Of a stretch of DNA of 64,000 bases, positions 1 through 13,100 are shown one piece after another. The stretch covers positions 231,476 to 295,475 of the forward strand of contig BEXV01000066.1 in assembly GCA_003118195.1 (NCBI GenBank), read 5' to 3'. Made by a program: the position numbers and the translations under genes. This DNA comes from Hemicentrotus pulcherrimus (taxonomy: Eukaryota; Echinodermata; Echinoidea; Camarodonta; Strongylocentrotidae). The notes below the pieces were generated by a model. The model saw only the letters and a list, made by a program, of their open reading frames with translations, did not search any database and had not been told where the DNA came from. Position 1 is the stretch's first letter; every line of letters starts with the position of its first letter.

Positions 1-142
1 TACTATTAATACTACTTCTACTACTACTACATCTATAGTATTACTACTACTACTACTACTACTACTACTAGGTATATTACTACTACTACTACTTCTATCA
101 CTACTACTACTTCTACTTCTATTATTACTACTACTACTACCA
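1..142. repeat. Trinucleotide microsatellite (TAC/ACT)n
   Basis: Almost pure TAC/ACT triplets with scattered ATT, TTC and ATC interruptions. The tract begins at the window edge, so its true length is unknown. No coding role is evident. Confidence 0.9.
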
Positions 143-1786
143 CACCTATTCATACGCCCCTACTACCATTATCACAAATAATACTGCAAAAACAATGGTA
201 ACACCAATCATAATGAAACAATTAATGACTTCCTTTCCCCCATTACATACATAATAAACATGTTTATAGTAACAACACGGCCGGGCAGACTATGAATAAT
301 CATAGTCTGTAGTACTGTATCAAAAAGGATAAGGACCAATGCTTACAATTACGGTGCAAGGACATTACTCAAATGATTCCTCGTATCATGATGTTCCAAC
401 AAAAGTGTTGTAACTTTGAACAAGTTTCTCGATTCAGTGTCAAAGTAACTTATCACCAAAAAAAACCATAAAACTTCATCTTCTAATAAGCTTTCATGAT
501 TTTCGATCAATCAACTTCCTATCAAGATTATGAATAGATCAAAATGTTGTTATTTTTTAATTAAGGAATTTATCGAAACTTCCATCCGAACCAAGATATA
601 TGTAACACCAGGTCCTACATATTTATGTCTTACAAAAATCCCAGTCATATTATGTTTGAATATATTATTAAAAACATTATGAACCTCGTACAAACCATCA
701 GTTACACATTAACAACTACGTTATTTCAAGGCACAATAGCTTATCAAATCAGAAGTCATTAAAAACTGGTTGGAAAATCCTATCAATTTATTGACGCGGA
801 AAATGAATCTTGAAAAGGCAGAAATACAGAAAACACCCACTAAGTAAACATATGCGATATAATCAATGGGTATGGTCGATTTAATATTTGGATCAACGCC
901 TTTGAGATTTCTTGTAATGGAAGATTTCCTCTCTAATGATGAAAAACGATCTGGTCAATCCACCATAGGGAAGGAAGGAGGGCGGATGAGAACGGTCTGC
1001 GCTTTCCCTCGGGTCAAATTCATCAAAATTGTATTTTTCATAAATAAACCAGTTTTTGTTGGCAATACATGATTTATTATCTGACAGTTACTGCTAACTA
1101 AACTCCAAGAAGGATCTAAAAATTAGTGAGTCTTGATTTCACTGAAAATAGGCCTATATCAGAGTCATCCGATAATTTTCTTAACAGTTTAACCATGTCT
1201 TTCAATTATGTTTTGAGAGAATAAATGATATAATCATTTCTAGAATGATAATTCATCACCTCTTTTGCGTCTTGCACGAAGACAATCCCTAGAATTTATA
1301 AAAAATATCTTCAACATTATTTATCAAAGTAGATCAGTATCCTCACATCCGTTTGCCTAATACGTTCTTGCATCCGTCCACTCATCCACTCTAAATCCTT
1401 CATAACGCAGAACTGCTCGTGTTTAGCTAAAACACTTTTGCCTTTGAAAGAATCAGAAATGCACAACTACATGCTACAGGTACAGGTACAGCCGCTGTCA
1501 TATCGCATCAGTTTGTCAGGGGGTTGACAGGGATAGGTCGAATCTCATACAGCCCTAGCAGAATGGGCGAAGCTCACGTCTAGTCTCTTGTCAATGTTCA
1601 TTAAGTTTTGACACTCGAATCAATCCCTCGCGAATTTGCTTGGTTTCTGCATGTGCATCCGACAGCTATTAAACCGCAACATGATTTGGGACGCTTTGCA
1701 ACCACTTGATGCAATACAAGGCAAAACCGAGTACACCTGCCCCTCCCAAGAGAAGGAGAGAGAAGGGGTGTGAGGGAGAGAAAGAG
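143..1786. other. Intergenic, no recognisable gene
   Basis: AT-rich sequence with only short open frames lacking recognisable domains. A 68-codon frame at 866-1072 resembles no family I know and its composition is not clearly coding. Nothing else can be supported. Confidence 0.5.
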
Positions 1787-1790
1787 AGGT

Positions 1791-1829
<39 letters not shown>
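1787..1829. repeat. (GA)n microsatellite
   Basis: Uninterrupted GA dinucleotides preceded by imperfect purine-rich sequence from about 1750. Antisense frames across it give only Leu-Ser repeats and are artefacts. Confidence 0.95.
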
Positions 1830-1831
<2 letters not shown>

Positions 1832-4800
1832 AAGAAAGAATGGGAAGAAAAAACATATTTGTTTAGAGCTTTGTAACCACGTCATTGTCTTCTAGATGGG
1901 GAGAAGGGGGGAGGGGGGAGGGGCTCTCAAAATATCAAAATTTTCTTAGAAAATAGAGAAAATTTTGGAGATAACATGCTTAAGTTCGGCGGCAAGGAGT
2001 AAGGGAAAATTGGAAGCGAAACTTGAAAGAGAAATGCATATTGTCATTTGCCATATGTTTAAAACGCCTGTCAAAATATTTCGGGGGATAAAACTTTCCC
2101 TTTATATGCCTATATCATATTTTAGTTTTTATTTGTCCGTCACCATAAGCTGATGTAACAAAAATGATTGTTCATGTTTTTTGTATTCATAACAGACGTT
2201 ACTCGAGGGATTGACGATCTTCCCAACGTTTTTTTTTTTTAACCAGATGATCCATGAGGGACTATAGGAATATGTAAACCATCGAACTGCACTTTAATAT
2301 TCTCAAGGTTTCATACAGACAGGCACGGGATGATAAGATTCGGGTGATACTATTTATAAGGCCTGAGGTACAAAGTTACAGGATGGTTTCCAGAGAAAGG
2401 GGAAGTGATGGGCGATCCCAACAACAACAACAACACCAGCCTCCTGCAAACTCAAATCTCAACGAAAATCTGTGAAAAGAGGGTGGCATGGGATGCCCTA
2501 TATTCTCGGCACTATTCGATTCGTTAGAAATGTATTGTTTCACCTGACATAGAATATGTACTAGTAGCCAATGAATATTAGTTTGCCACAATAGTGCTGT
2601 AGGCGCACAGCTACATATACATTGTACATGTATTACGTTATGAATTTCATTACTTTTGCATCATTTACTTTGACCGTACTTAATAACCTTACCTCTCTTA
2701 TCATGATTGAATTATTGAAATTGACACAAGTCAAATAGTAGGTTACACAATGAGACAGTTTACAGTACTTTTACCCGGGTATGTATAAAACTGAACTAGG
2801 TAGTAAAATCAAAACAAAATAGTAAAAATCTCTTAAATACAGCTTTGACATTCACCTGATTGAAGAAGAAGAAAAAAAAAAGGCAATTTACCTGTTTTGT
2901 CAAGAAAACAAATATTTCATGTTGATTTCTAATATCGTTAAATGGTACTGAAGTTTAAAATACATCTTGGTTTTAATTTGCTGTTATTTTAACTCTTACA
3001 ATGATTTTGACTCCCCTGGTCTACTTGAGGTAGAAACTTATTGCATTACTGTTTATCAAAGTAGCCCAAACATATGTTGATACGTAAACAGCGCTTTGCA
3101 ACTACAAGTAAAAGGAGGTTCATGAAATACCTTTTGGACTGGATTGGAGTAAAGCCAACTGAAGTAGAAATAATGAATAATTGGCTAGATGGAAAATCAT
3201 AAAAATAAAACGTGCAATACATAAAATCAATCCCTCTTTCATAAAGGTCGCAATCATATCAGCCATTTTGTTTATCCTCCCGTGTTTCCTTCATATTCGA
3301 TAAACGTCCAGCCCTACATGAGCCTGTACAAATCAAAACGAACACATTTTTATCAATCATTTTCAATCCTCACTGCCATTGAAATATTTCATGCAAGCTT
3401 TACTTATGCGTCCGAATAAAATAGTCTTACAAAAGATAGCGAGTGGATCAAAATATGAAGAAAAATATTAATGAAGGAATTGCTGTCATCATGATTAGTT
3501 ACAAATCGTTATAGTTAACATGTTTGACATTTGCCTTAATTCGTTAAAATGTCAATGATTTATATACGTATTTCTTTTAAGGAATGCATCTCTTTAAGAA
3601 GGTAAGTTACTTTTAGTGCATAAGTTAAGATGTAATAGAGATTTTCATTTGAATCATTGAAAGAGTTGTATTATCTCTGACATGTCAACAATATGGTAAT
3701 ATTAAAGAATAAACCTGAGTATACTTTTCATTTATTCCATCTAAACACTCGCATACTTTTCACGTAAAATCCTAATTCAATGATTTACAAATCTATACAA
3801 CTCTATAAACTTACTCTACTGTAGCTATTGATATTTTAAAAGAAAGGTATGACATTACTTGTGTAAATAAAGGCAAAATACTGAATGAGAATCAAGCATA
3901 ACTGTCCTTTTCATATCGTGCGGTTTAGGTGAGTGTGTGCGCGCGCGTGACGTCATCTTCGCATCCTTCTTTGCCATCCAGAGTTATATAACATAGGAAG
4001 TGTGTTTCGGCCTTTCATCTCAAATTGGAGTGATGTCACAGCCTCATTAGAAAGGGGCTTCATCCTCCGGGACCTCCTTATAAAAGCTAAGTCTAGGGAT
4101 TTTGGAGAATTTGTTATTTTTCTGTTTCTACTATAAAGAATGCTATTTTACCATGCATTTACCTTGCGATCAATATTTAACAAATCTGAAAAACGCTTTG
4201 AACAAAGACGTACTGAAATAAAAATTGCTAACACGCATATATTGTTATATGAAATGAGCTTGTCTTGTATAAAATAAAAAAATACCATACAAATCTTATA
4301 CTTTACCCTTTTGAGGGTGTTGAGAATGTACGTTGTGACAAATTTCTAACATGGTAATACATTTCTTCTCTCGCTTCAAAATATCATTTTTTTAAAAAAA
4401 TTTTGAAGAGATTTTTAAATGAAACAAAGATTTGGAAAAACAAATATTTCGAAAAACACTTTCCTTTCATTTAAACAAGTAGAGAACTAAATTGTGATTA
4501 CCGCTTTTATTTGTGATTGCTGTGCAATCGTATTGTAGCTTTATCAAATTTTGATCAATAATGATTTTGAAATGAAAGTTGCTTAACTTGTAGTTATAGT
4601 GAATTAATTTAACTGACACGTGCTATCTGAAATGTTTGTTAGAACAAGATATCAGCCATATTGTCATGATATGAAATCGTCGGTCAGAGAAGCGATGAAT
4701 AAAAGCAGACAGTCGACATGACGCTAATGAACAGATGAGTCAATGTATTGACCAATTTTCACGAGGACTTGCGTCAAGTCAATCTTTCATCGAGGGGGTC

Positions 4801-5007
4801 GACAAGCTGTCAATACGTTTACCCCTTAGAAGAGTAGTCCTGCCTCTAAAAAACCCTTTCCCCCTCACAGTCTCATCTATATTACCCCCTCCCCTCTCGT
4901 CTCTATGTCTGTCACCTCCTTTCCCCTTGCCCCTCACTGATGTATGTTAAGCCACCCCTCCACCTCTCTGAGCCGATCTACCTCACAATGTACACCATTA
5001 TACAAAG
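1830..5007. other. Intergenic, AT-rich, no gene seen
   Basis: No coding exon or RNA gene recognised. The only notable spot is an alternating GTGTGCGCGCGCG run at about 3933-3947 that runs straight into the palindrome TGACGTCA at 3948-3955. A pyrimidine-rich stretch (about 4850-4970) gives spurious frames. Confidence 0.5.
3931..3955. promoter_or_regulatory. CRE-type palindrome next to alternating purine-pyrimidine run
   Basis: TGACGTCA at 3948-3955 is a perfect full CREB/ATF consensus palindrome. It directly follows a (GT)/(GC) alternating run able in principle to adopt Z-DNA. It lies about 3.2 kb upstream of the first exon of the giant gene. Regulatory function is inference only; one 8-mer can occur by chance. 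Confidence 0.25.
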
Positions 5008-5222
5008 TTAAAGATAAAGTTGAGTTCTGTTCATGCGATTGTGTCGTGAAAGAAACGGTGTGGAAATGTGGAACCGATCAATGAGAACAAGTTTACCATG
5101 TAGCATATACGTATGTGTATGTACAGCTAGGCCATGGAACCTTCGAAATGATAAGAATTTGTGCCCAGTTTTGGTAACAGTAACAAGCAATGTACACAGA
5201 AAGATTTAAATGGGACTACACA
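5008..5222. mobile_element. Half-length copy of a TTAA-flanked inverted-repeat element
   Basis: Begins TTAAAGATAAAG and matches, with many changes, the left part of the element at 59254-59631. Shared stretches include the words around GCGATTGTGTCGTGAAAGAAAC, the GATCA block and the GTACACAGAAAGAT block. It ends at GGGACTACAC, the same internal breakpoint as the half copies at 40231 and 57611, read from the other strand. Non-autonomous, with no coding capacity. Confidence 0.6.
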
Positions 5223-6374
5223 AACATGTGGGATAAAGATGAGGTCTAACATTTGTAAGCTGTTACACGTCATATTTAGAATATGAAGGCATATGAAGAG
5301 CTTCGCTTTCCAGGGAACATTTTTTTCTTCACACTTGCATGATAATAATGAAAAAGCTCACAAATTATTTTCACTTCTCTCCAGAACTCAACCTTCTCTT
5401 TACCCCACCCCCCCCTCATAGGCTAATCTATACTCTGTCTCTATGTCTGTCACTCTGTCACCTCTTCCCCCATTTCCCCTTGCCCCTCATTGATGTATGT
5501 TTAGCCATCCCTCTCCCTCTCTGACCAGATCTTCCTCATACGGTGCACTATTATACACACTACGTTAAGTTCCCCCCCCCCCTCACCTCCCTCTCCCCTC
5601 TTTCTTTCGGTCTCTCTTTCTCACTTGCTCTATTCATCACTCATTATCCCTCTCTTTCTCAAAGAAAGCAAATACATCAAGAAGCTTTAAAAAATTTCTT
5701 GAATATGTAATTAGGCCTATAACATGTTGTTATTGTGAACAAAAAATGAAAACATAAAAAATTAGCAAGCTATCACAAAGACCTTTCCTACTTTTATTGA
5801 CATTATCCTTAACAGACCGCATGAAGGACATGTCTTGGCATAAAGGAAAAGTTTGCAAAATCTATACCATGACTTTTTTTAGTTGGAAATTTGTCATCTG
5901 ATATTGAATGTTGTAAACTTGGCACCTTGACATAATTCCCGTACAGATGTTGAAGCATCTATTATGAATTTCCCAATGTATATTGACATCATCTTCTGTT
6001 TTGATATTCGCGATTTTTATTTTCTTACTGGGATGTAAATGTACAATACTGCATTGTTGCCCAACCCATCAATATTTAGCAAGACACTCAAAGCTTTCCG
6101 TCGCTGTGATATTAATTGCACTACGTGAAAATTGAACAGGCGTATTCCAATATCAAGTTTTAAAATCTCATTTGTTGCTCTCACTGAGGAGTTAGAATAT
6201 CCCTGGAGTTCACAGTTTCAGACGTTTGTGTAATTATGACAATGGGTGTTTGTAAAGTATTTGCGCTAGCTAACAACTTTTGTTATTTCATGAGTAACCA
6301 TATCATATTATAATCGTAAAGACATAATACAAAGAGAGAGAGAGAGAGATAGAGAGAGAGAGCGAGAGAGAGAG

Positions 6375-6414
<40 letters not shown>

Positions 6415-7130
6415 GGAGGGAGGGAGAGAGAGTGACATGCGCTTAGAAGTATTTTGAAAACATGTAGCTGATTGAAGCAATACTACTGACATCGTGCCAG
6501 GATAAAGACATTCTTGTTGTCTTGACTATGTTGTAAAAGTGGCTCGTCTCAGGCGCACCGATGAACATTGTTTCTTATCAAGATCTGATATGTCCTATAG
6601 CAAGTCTTTCCTTTAGTTTCATCGAAATTCAAATTAGCTGTAACAATTCTGGGAAGGGAGCATCCTCTGTGCACTCTTCGAGGTACACCCTCTGCCAATC
6701 TTGCACCAGAAATAGTTGTCAAGAAAGAGTGGGGGTCAGTTTCAGGGAGTCACGTGACATCCCTTGCCCCTAACCAAACTGCGCCTTTCTACGTCGACTC
6801 ACGGAAGATGATCACGAAAAGGGTTTTGGAAAGAACTCTTGACGTTTAATACGGACCACAGTCACGCTGCTTACAATCTGCATGAGATCTATTTATAGTT
6901 TTCATCATATTTATCATATACGTCGATTAGATGACATGTGAACTTACGAATATCATTTTGCACTAAAGTACGGTAACATTACTGGCAATACCCTCTGTTA
7001 ATTCGTGGAAGGGAGAAGGACAACATAATTATTGGTCAACGTTGCTTTCCTACGGTTTCATACAAAGGACTACCGTAGCAGACGACACAAAAGTGTGTGG
7101 ATTCAACAATGAATACGTGATGTTATATTA
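5223..7130. other. 5' flank of the giant gene
   Basis: Contains pyrimidine-rich tracts (about 5395-5655) and a GA microsatellite (6332-6434). No upstream coding exon was recognised. The transcription start of the downstream gene cannot be placed: no TATA box or initiator stands out in this AT-rich background. The 5' UTR presumably lies in the last few hundred bases. Confidence 0.4.
6332..6434. repeat. (GA)n microsatellite, interrupted
   Basis: GA dinucleotides interrupted by GATA, GC and GGG variants. The antisense 69-codon frame over it is low-complexity Ser/Leu and is not a gene. Confidence 0.95.
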
Positions 7131-7142
7131 ATGACAGCAAAC

Positions 7143-7181
7143 ATGTCGGGCCTTCGTGTAACGCTATTTCTACTTCTTCAG
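7143..7181 (+). CDS. Exon 1: signal peptide start
   Basis: Encodes [13 protein letters not shown], a short basic start followed by a hydrophobic core, and ends in phase 0 at the donor CAG|GTGAGT. The hydrophobic run continues into exon 2 (GIIS), giving a plausible signal peptide of about 17 residues. An in-frame ATG 12 bases upstream (7131, MTAN) is also possible. Assignment to this gene rests on phase, strand and the missing signal peptide. No other candidate first exon was seen nearer exon 2, which is 11 kb away. Confidence 0.65.
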
Positions 7182-10100
7182 GTGAGTGCATGCTGACATT
7201 TTGTTTCAAATAACACGTGATTGATATATTACTGAATATAATTAGTTTTGTCTCGGTGGATAGAATCTAATTCAATACAATTTGTTTGAAATGTTCGGTT
7301 TCATATGTGAAACTATTAGGAACACATCTAGCATGTCCAATGATTAATTTTAGTCAGTTTATAGAGTTACGAGACTGAACATTACGGTCGTGATTGTTTG
7401 AAAAGCACGACGTATTCAATCTGATGGTGGGCGTTATGTTCCCTAAAATAAGAAATATGTTTCGGCTCTGTCATAATCATTGATCAGACGCCATTGCTAT
7501 TGATATAAGAAATACTGTTGTGCACAGACACGTGTGAAATATTATGAACCTTACTTCACCGTATATATTTTGTAGTCGTATGACATTACTGTTTCGTTAT
7601 TTTATAAACATAAAGTTACCGTATGTGTATTTAATGGAGAGGAGTGATCTAATGTAGGGTAATCATCCCCATCGTCATCACTCCTATTACAATCATCACG
7701 TAAAAAAGGTTATCGAACTTTTATATTGAAACAAGTTAAGAAAGGGTTCTTCATTCATTGATATCCATTCATTATATAGGATATGCCTCTCATTGTCATC
7801 CTTGTCTCAATTAAATAAATCAAATCAAATCAAATCAAATCAAATCAATTGGTGAAGTGTAAGCTTATAATTCATTTAAATGTTATCATGAACAGCACCC
7901 AAATGTAGTACAAATAAAGAACATTTTCGTTGCATTGATTATGGAGCCAGCCAAATCATATCCACGTACATGGTTGGTGTTAAAACTTTAAATGCGCTTT
8001 TTATTTTTAAAAAGTTCGACTCCTTGTTCATGGGTACTATTTAATCCGTTGTGAAAAAAAGAAGAATAAATACAATCCAATGAATACAAATTGAATATAA
8101 TTTACATGCAGCAGGCAATCCCTGTCAGAATCATTGGTTAATGAGATGTGAAAAAATGACCAATCAGGATCTCAAGATTCGCACCATTTCCCTACTCTCT
8201 ATCACATCCTTCCTCCTGTGTGATCAAGGGCCGAATCAAGAAACCTAATTAGATCAATAAATTTCACAGCGTTAATTTTGCGAGTTAAGTGGTGTGATAG
8301 AACTTGTCATGTTTTAAACACTGCACGTGATTGAGAGGAAGCATTCGTTGAAAACTTGTTGGTTTTCGCTGTTCATGCTACTTATTAAACTGAGCTAGCA
8401 AATGAATAGATAATGAAGAATATGACAACATTCATAGCTTTCAAAGAAGAATGCAAAACTATAAGGATCTATCAAAAAGGTGTACAGGATAACGATTATG
8501 AACAAGGAAGTGTCGTATAAAAATATTAGTATATTTTTACCCTGGCTTCAGAAATACTACTGATTTTGATGCCCACCGAGAATTGCAAGCAATTTCTCCT
8601 TATTATACGCCCTTTCATGCCCAGTTTGGAGGTTGATTGCATAACTTTCCCCACAAAATTCTCTGTTTTCTGCATGCCTCCTGTGCAATGCATTTTAAGA
8701 AACAATTCTTTACCAACAGATACCAGTCATGTAGTTTAGGGGGATGTTTCACAAAACTTGTCACCAGTGACATAGGACAGTTTTTGTTATAAGCTAGTGA
8801 AATCCTTGCTTCTGACTGGATATCAGCAGATTTGTCACTGTTTTTGTCATTTGTCATTGAAAAATGGCTTTGTGAAACGGGTCCCAGGGCCTAAACACAC
8901 GACCTACGCCATGGCATTCGCATCATTAGTCGACGACCACACCTCTCCGAACATGCATTGCCCCCTCCCCCTCCATCTTCCCCCACACACCCTGTTAACG
9001 TCATGGTGCTACATACCTGTTTACTTTCAACTTATTCAAACATTGTGCCTCCGTTTTTTTAACATTATCATGTTTTCTCAATCCATGTGTTCGCTTTAAA
9101 CATGAATCTAGCCTGAGGCCTGCCAAAGCTATCAAGGTTGCACAGCATCACGTATCATCTTCATAAGATTAAGATTTGTGCCTGTACCCAATGCGCATTT
9201 GTGTACAAACAAGATAAAAGGGCTACATTCCTTGTTCCAAAATCTCTATTCCAATTGGCTCTTCCGGTAACAGTGGTCATTGACGTATGGGCACAATTTT
9301 GCCAGGGGTGGGGGCGGGAGTGCTCCTTTTTTTCTTTTCAACGCCACTCCATCCCTCCAAAATATGTCCTGAGGGATAGCGAATTTCGAGCGAATATTCA
9401 ACACATATAGCCACCCTCGACAAAGCACCTGTCAAGATACAAAGAGGCTGCATCACCTCAACACTAATTAATATTTCCATATGAAAACTTTAGAGGACGA
9501 ACCCTTTGGATGGTGATATTAAACCACCTGTTCAAAGTGAATGACCTCTTTCCAAAAAATTGAGACGGTGCGTGTGAACTAATCCCTTGCCAAATCACCA
9601 ATATGTATTAAGGGATATACGACCGCAAAGGCACACATACTTTTATATGCATCTTACCCTAGGTTAGGGATTCCAAAATATCAACTTCATTCACGAGAAA
9701 AGCATGTCATAAAGATGACGATGCCTGGTCCTAACCTGACTTACTATTATTGTCTAATACACGTGATTTGTTTTCAATGTAGGCCAGTATTTATTAGATA
9801 TACAATCCAGTAATAAACTATGTATTGATAACTCTTATTTTTTAAATGCTCTCTGTACATTGCTCAGGGGCGCCCCTTTCATTTTACGCTCGAGTGACGT
9901 TTCCTTCTTGCCTCTTCCTCGATACGCTTCTGGCAAGCTTAAATACCATGGGTACACATTAGAGAGGGAGACATACAGACACAATAATACATACAGGGAT
10001 AGACAGCAAATCAGCAAGATGGGAAGAGACGGAATAGATAAAGAGAGAGAGAGAGAGAAGATATATATAGCGGGAGAGAGAGAGAGAGATCAATTATTGG

Positions 10101-13100
10101 ATAGATAGGCAAATATATATATATATATATAGATGGAGACGGAGAGGGAGAGAGAGGGCGAGAGGCAGCGAGAGAGAGAGAGAGGGGAGAGAGGGAGAGA
10201 GAGAGAGAGAGAGAGAGGGGGAGGGAGGGAGAGAGCGAGAGAGAGGGGTCGAGGGGAGAAGGGACAGGATTTTGTTTGTTTTATAATAATAATCTGAACA
10301 TATAGAACAGACGGAAACATGATTTATATGTTCTGCAATACTGTGTGGTATTATAGCCCTCAATATTATAAAACAATATAAAACAAACTAATATGTTCGT
10401 TTTATAGAAATAAGAGATGAATGTAGTTTTGATGAAAATATCGTGAACTAAATGAACGGGAGATTGGTTTTAGGAGATAAATATATATACTCTCGTCTTT
10501 GAAACCTTTTTTTAAACTTTGGATATTAAACTGATTTTTAATATCCGGTTTTATGTTGTTTACTTTAATATTTGAATGATGCACCTTTTTTCTCACTAAG
10601 ATGCCAAGAAATGCACCTCACGACAAATACATCAAGTACATGCATGACTAACCCTCTTCTCTCAAATTAAATGAGAATCTGTTACTATCAACTGTCATTA
10701 GCAGATGGCACCAATTAGTGAGAAGATCGAGTAGTGAGGAAATCGAGCCAACATGAATTCAAGTTCTAGACGATAATTGTCGATGTTTCTTTTTTCCCCT
10801 CTTTTTTCCCCATCGTAACCACATCATTAAACAGACATGGTTCCAGAACAAAAATCCCTTTTCAGGGATGAGGGGTATTTTATTTTCTACCTGTACCTCG
10901 CTTCAGTTCATTTATAATTAATAAATAAGTTTGGGGGCCTTAATAATTTTGGGTGGGGTGGGCTTGGTCCCCCTAACCACTAGAAATGCAAATGTACATA
11001 CACACTCAAAAATAGCTATGATTAAACAAGTATGATAAATATTATTGATAACATGCTTTTTAGTAGGACAATAAGACTCATAACATGATCTAACATAGCA
11101 CGACAGTAACCCTGACATTTGTCGTTTGTTCATAAAATCGACAGCTACAAAATTAAATTAAAGGCTGCAGATAATTGGAAAATCAAGCAAGCTTAACGCT
11201 AAGAAAACACAGACAGACCTTTATATAAGATGAATCAGATGATTAGGGTTCATGTCTCTCAGTTCCCAGTGTTTACATTACCCAATTCTTAGCTTTAGAC
11301 ACATTAATTGCACGGAAATTCTGGAAATTACTAGGGGAAATGAAGACGGAGGAGTAAAGTGACAGGTTGCCTGCTGAAGTCACATGTTTGAAAGAGGTGT
11401 CCTCCTTTTGCTTCTGTCCGTCTTTAACCTTAGCTCTAAAATAAAACATCACATCAACTTTCACCAGAGAACCCCTGCATCTGTTGTATCAAGAATGTTT
11501 GTCTTTTACGTCATATCTGTAAAAAAAAATAAAAGGACAATGATATACAAGGGTATGAAATTCTTGGAAGAGAATGTGAGTAAGAAAGCGAGACTATGAA
11601 GATTTTAATAAAGTACAGAAATGAGGAGAATGCTGTGAATAGAATAAGTTTCAGACGACCAAATGTGGTCGATATCTTGAATGAATAAATCGAATCTGGC
11701 TATTGAGACAGAAAAAAATTACAAGAGAGAAATGTTTCATAGATACGAATGACTCAAAGCTATAGCTGACTATGCACTTTTTCTTTCCATCGAATCAGAT
11801 GTTTTGCATTTCAAGCAATGTATCTGTCTGTTGTCTCTCTTGCATATTAGTGGCGTAACCATGCGAACCATCACTTATAGAAGGAAAGTAGGCCATAGAT
11901 TACTTCATCATTTTCTTTGAGAAAATGAAACGTGATAGCTCTAGGTGATCAGTTCATATCATGATGTTGTGTTAAATTAATGTTTTGATAAGAATAACAA
12001 TAGAAACATTTAAATAATTCTCTTCTCTTTGACTTGTGTCAATTTATTTTCTTCTCTCAACCAAACGAAGGAAAACTAAAGCTGACTGGTAAAAGAATAT
12101 TTAGTGTGCAATGAAAAAGCCAAATAACTATTAAAGGGCTATAAGCAAACCACGTGTATAATTCTTTTCTAACAATTTCATATCGATAAAGATTTTGAGC
12201 AAATTTAATGATGCAAAAAAAGCCACATGCAAATTGATAAATCAAGGCTTCAAAAACTTGTATAGCAGACAGAACAGTAGTATGCAACCTGTAATAGGTA
12301 AAACTGGCATCAAATAGTGACAGGTGAATGTACTAGTTCACCACGACAGGCTCTTTTCGACGTGGCATTTTAAAAGTTATTTGTGAGATCGTAGCCTAGG
12401 CGGCAATTGAAAAGTAGAATGATTTGATCCAGGAGATAATGATAAATTCTCTTTCCGAGTCAGCTGTTTCTTTTCTATATATCGTTTCGCCACATGATCA
12501 CATGATCATAGTACGTTTATTCTGTCTGATTATTCATTATTGGTGCGTGATTCATTCTTCATAGCTTCTATTATATAACCTTTCTAAATTTTACGTTCGA
12601 CCTGTCATGGCAAGTAGAGTATGTGAACAATTTAATTGAACTGCCTTAGAATTTTAAAAAATAGATAATAATTACCAAACTTACAATACTGATTATTATC
12701 AATCAATTTTTAGGATGTGAAATGAGAATAACAGGACTTTTTAATTTTGACCGGGGTATGACAAATTTTCAAAAACACATTCAAAGAAGTTCCTTATCGT
12801 TCATACCACCTATATTATCTTGCTTCTAGTTGATTAATACTTCCTTTAAGGCACTTGACTTACATGGTTTTACTTTCATTTAGTGTTCCTTTGCCAAAAA
12901 GCCCCACAACCTCTTATATACAAGATCAATTTCAAAGCTTGATATTAAACCATGATAACTAAAAATTGCAAAGGTTGAAGGGGAAGACGGATCGGTTTCA
13001 TAAAGACCATAGAATTAAATTAAGCGACATGGTCAAACATTAAAGGGTACAATTAATGTAATTATATTCGTTGCTTGGAAATCACCTTAAAAAGAGAGAA

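Noticed and set aside
1601..1885. Ser/Leu-rich frames over GA/CT microsatellites (also 6283-6492, 10090-10363, 39426-39641, 50432-50896)
   Set aside because: Dinucleotide repeats translate to endless Ser-Leu or Arg-Glu and have no stop codons by chance. No domain or splice context.
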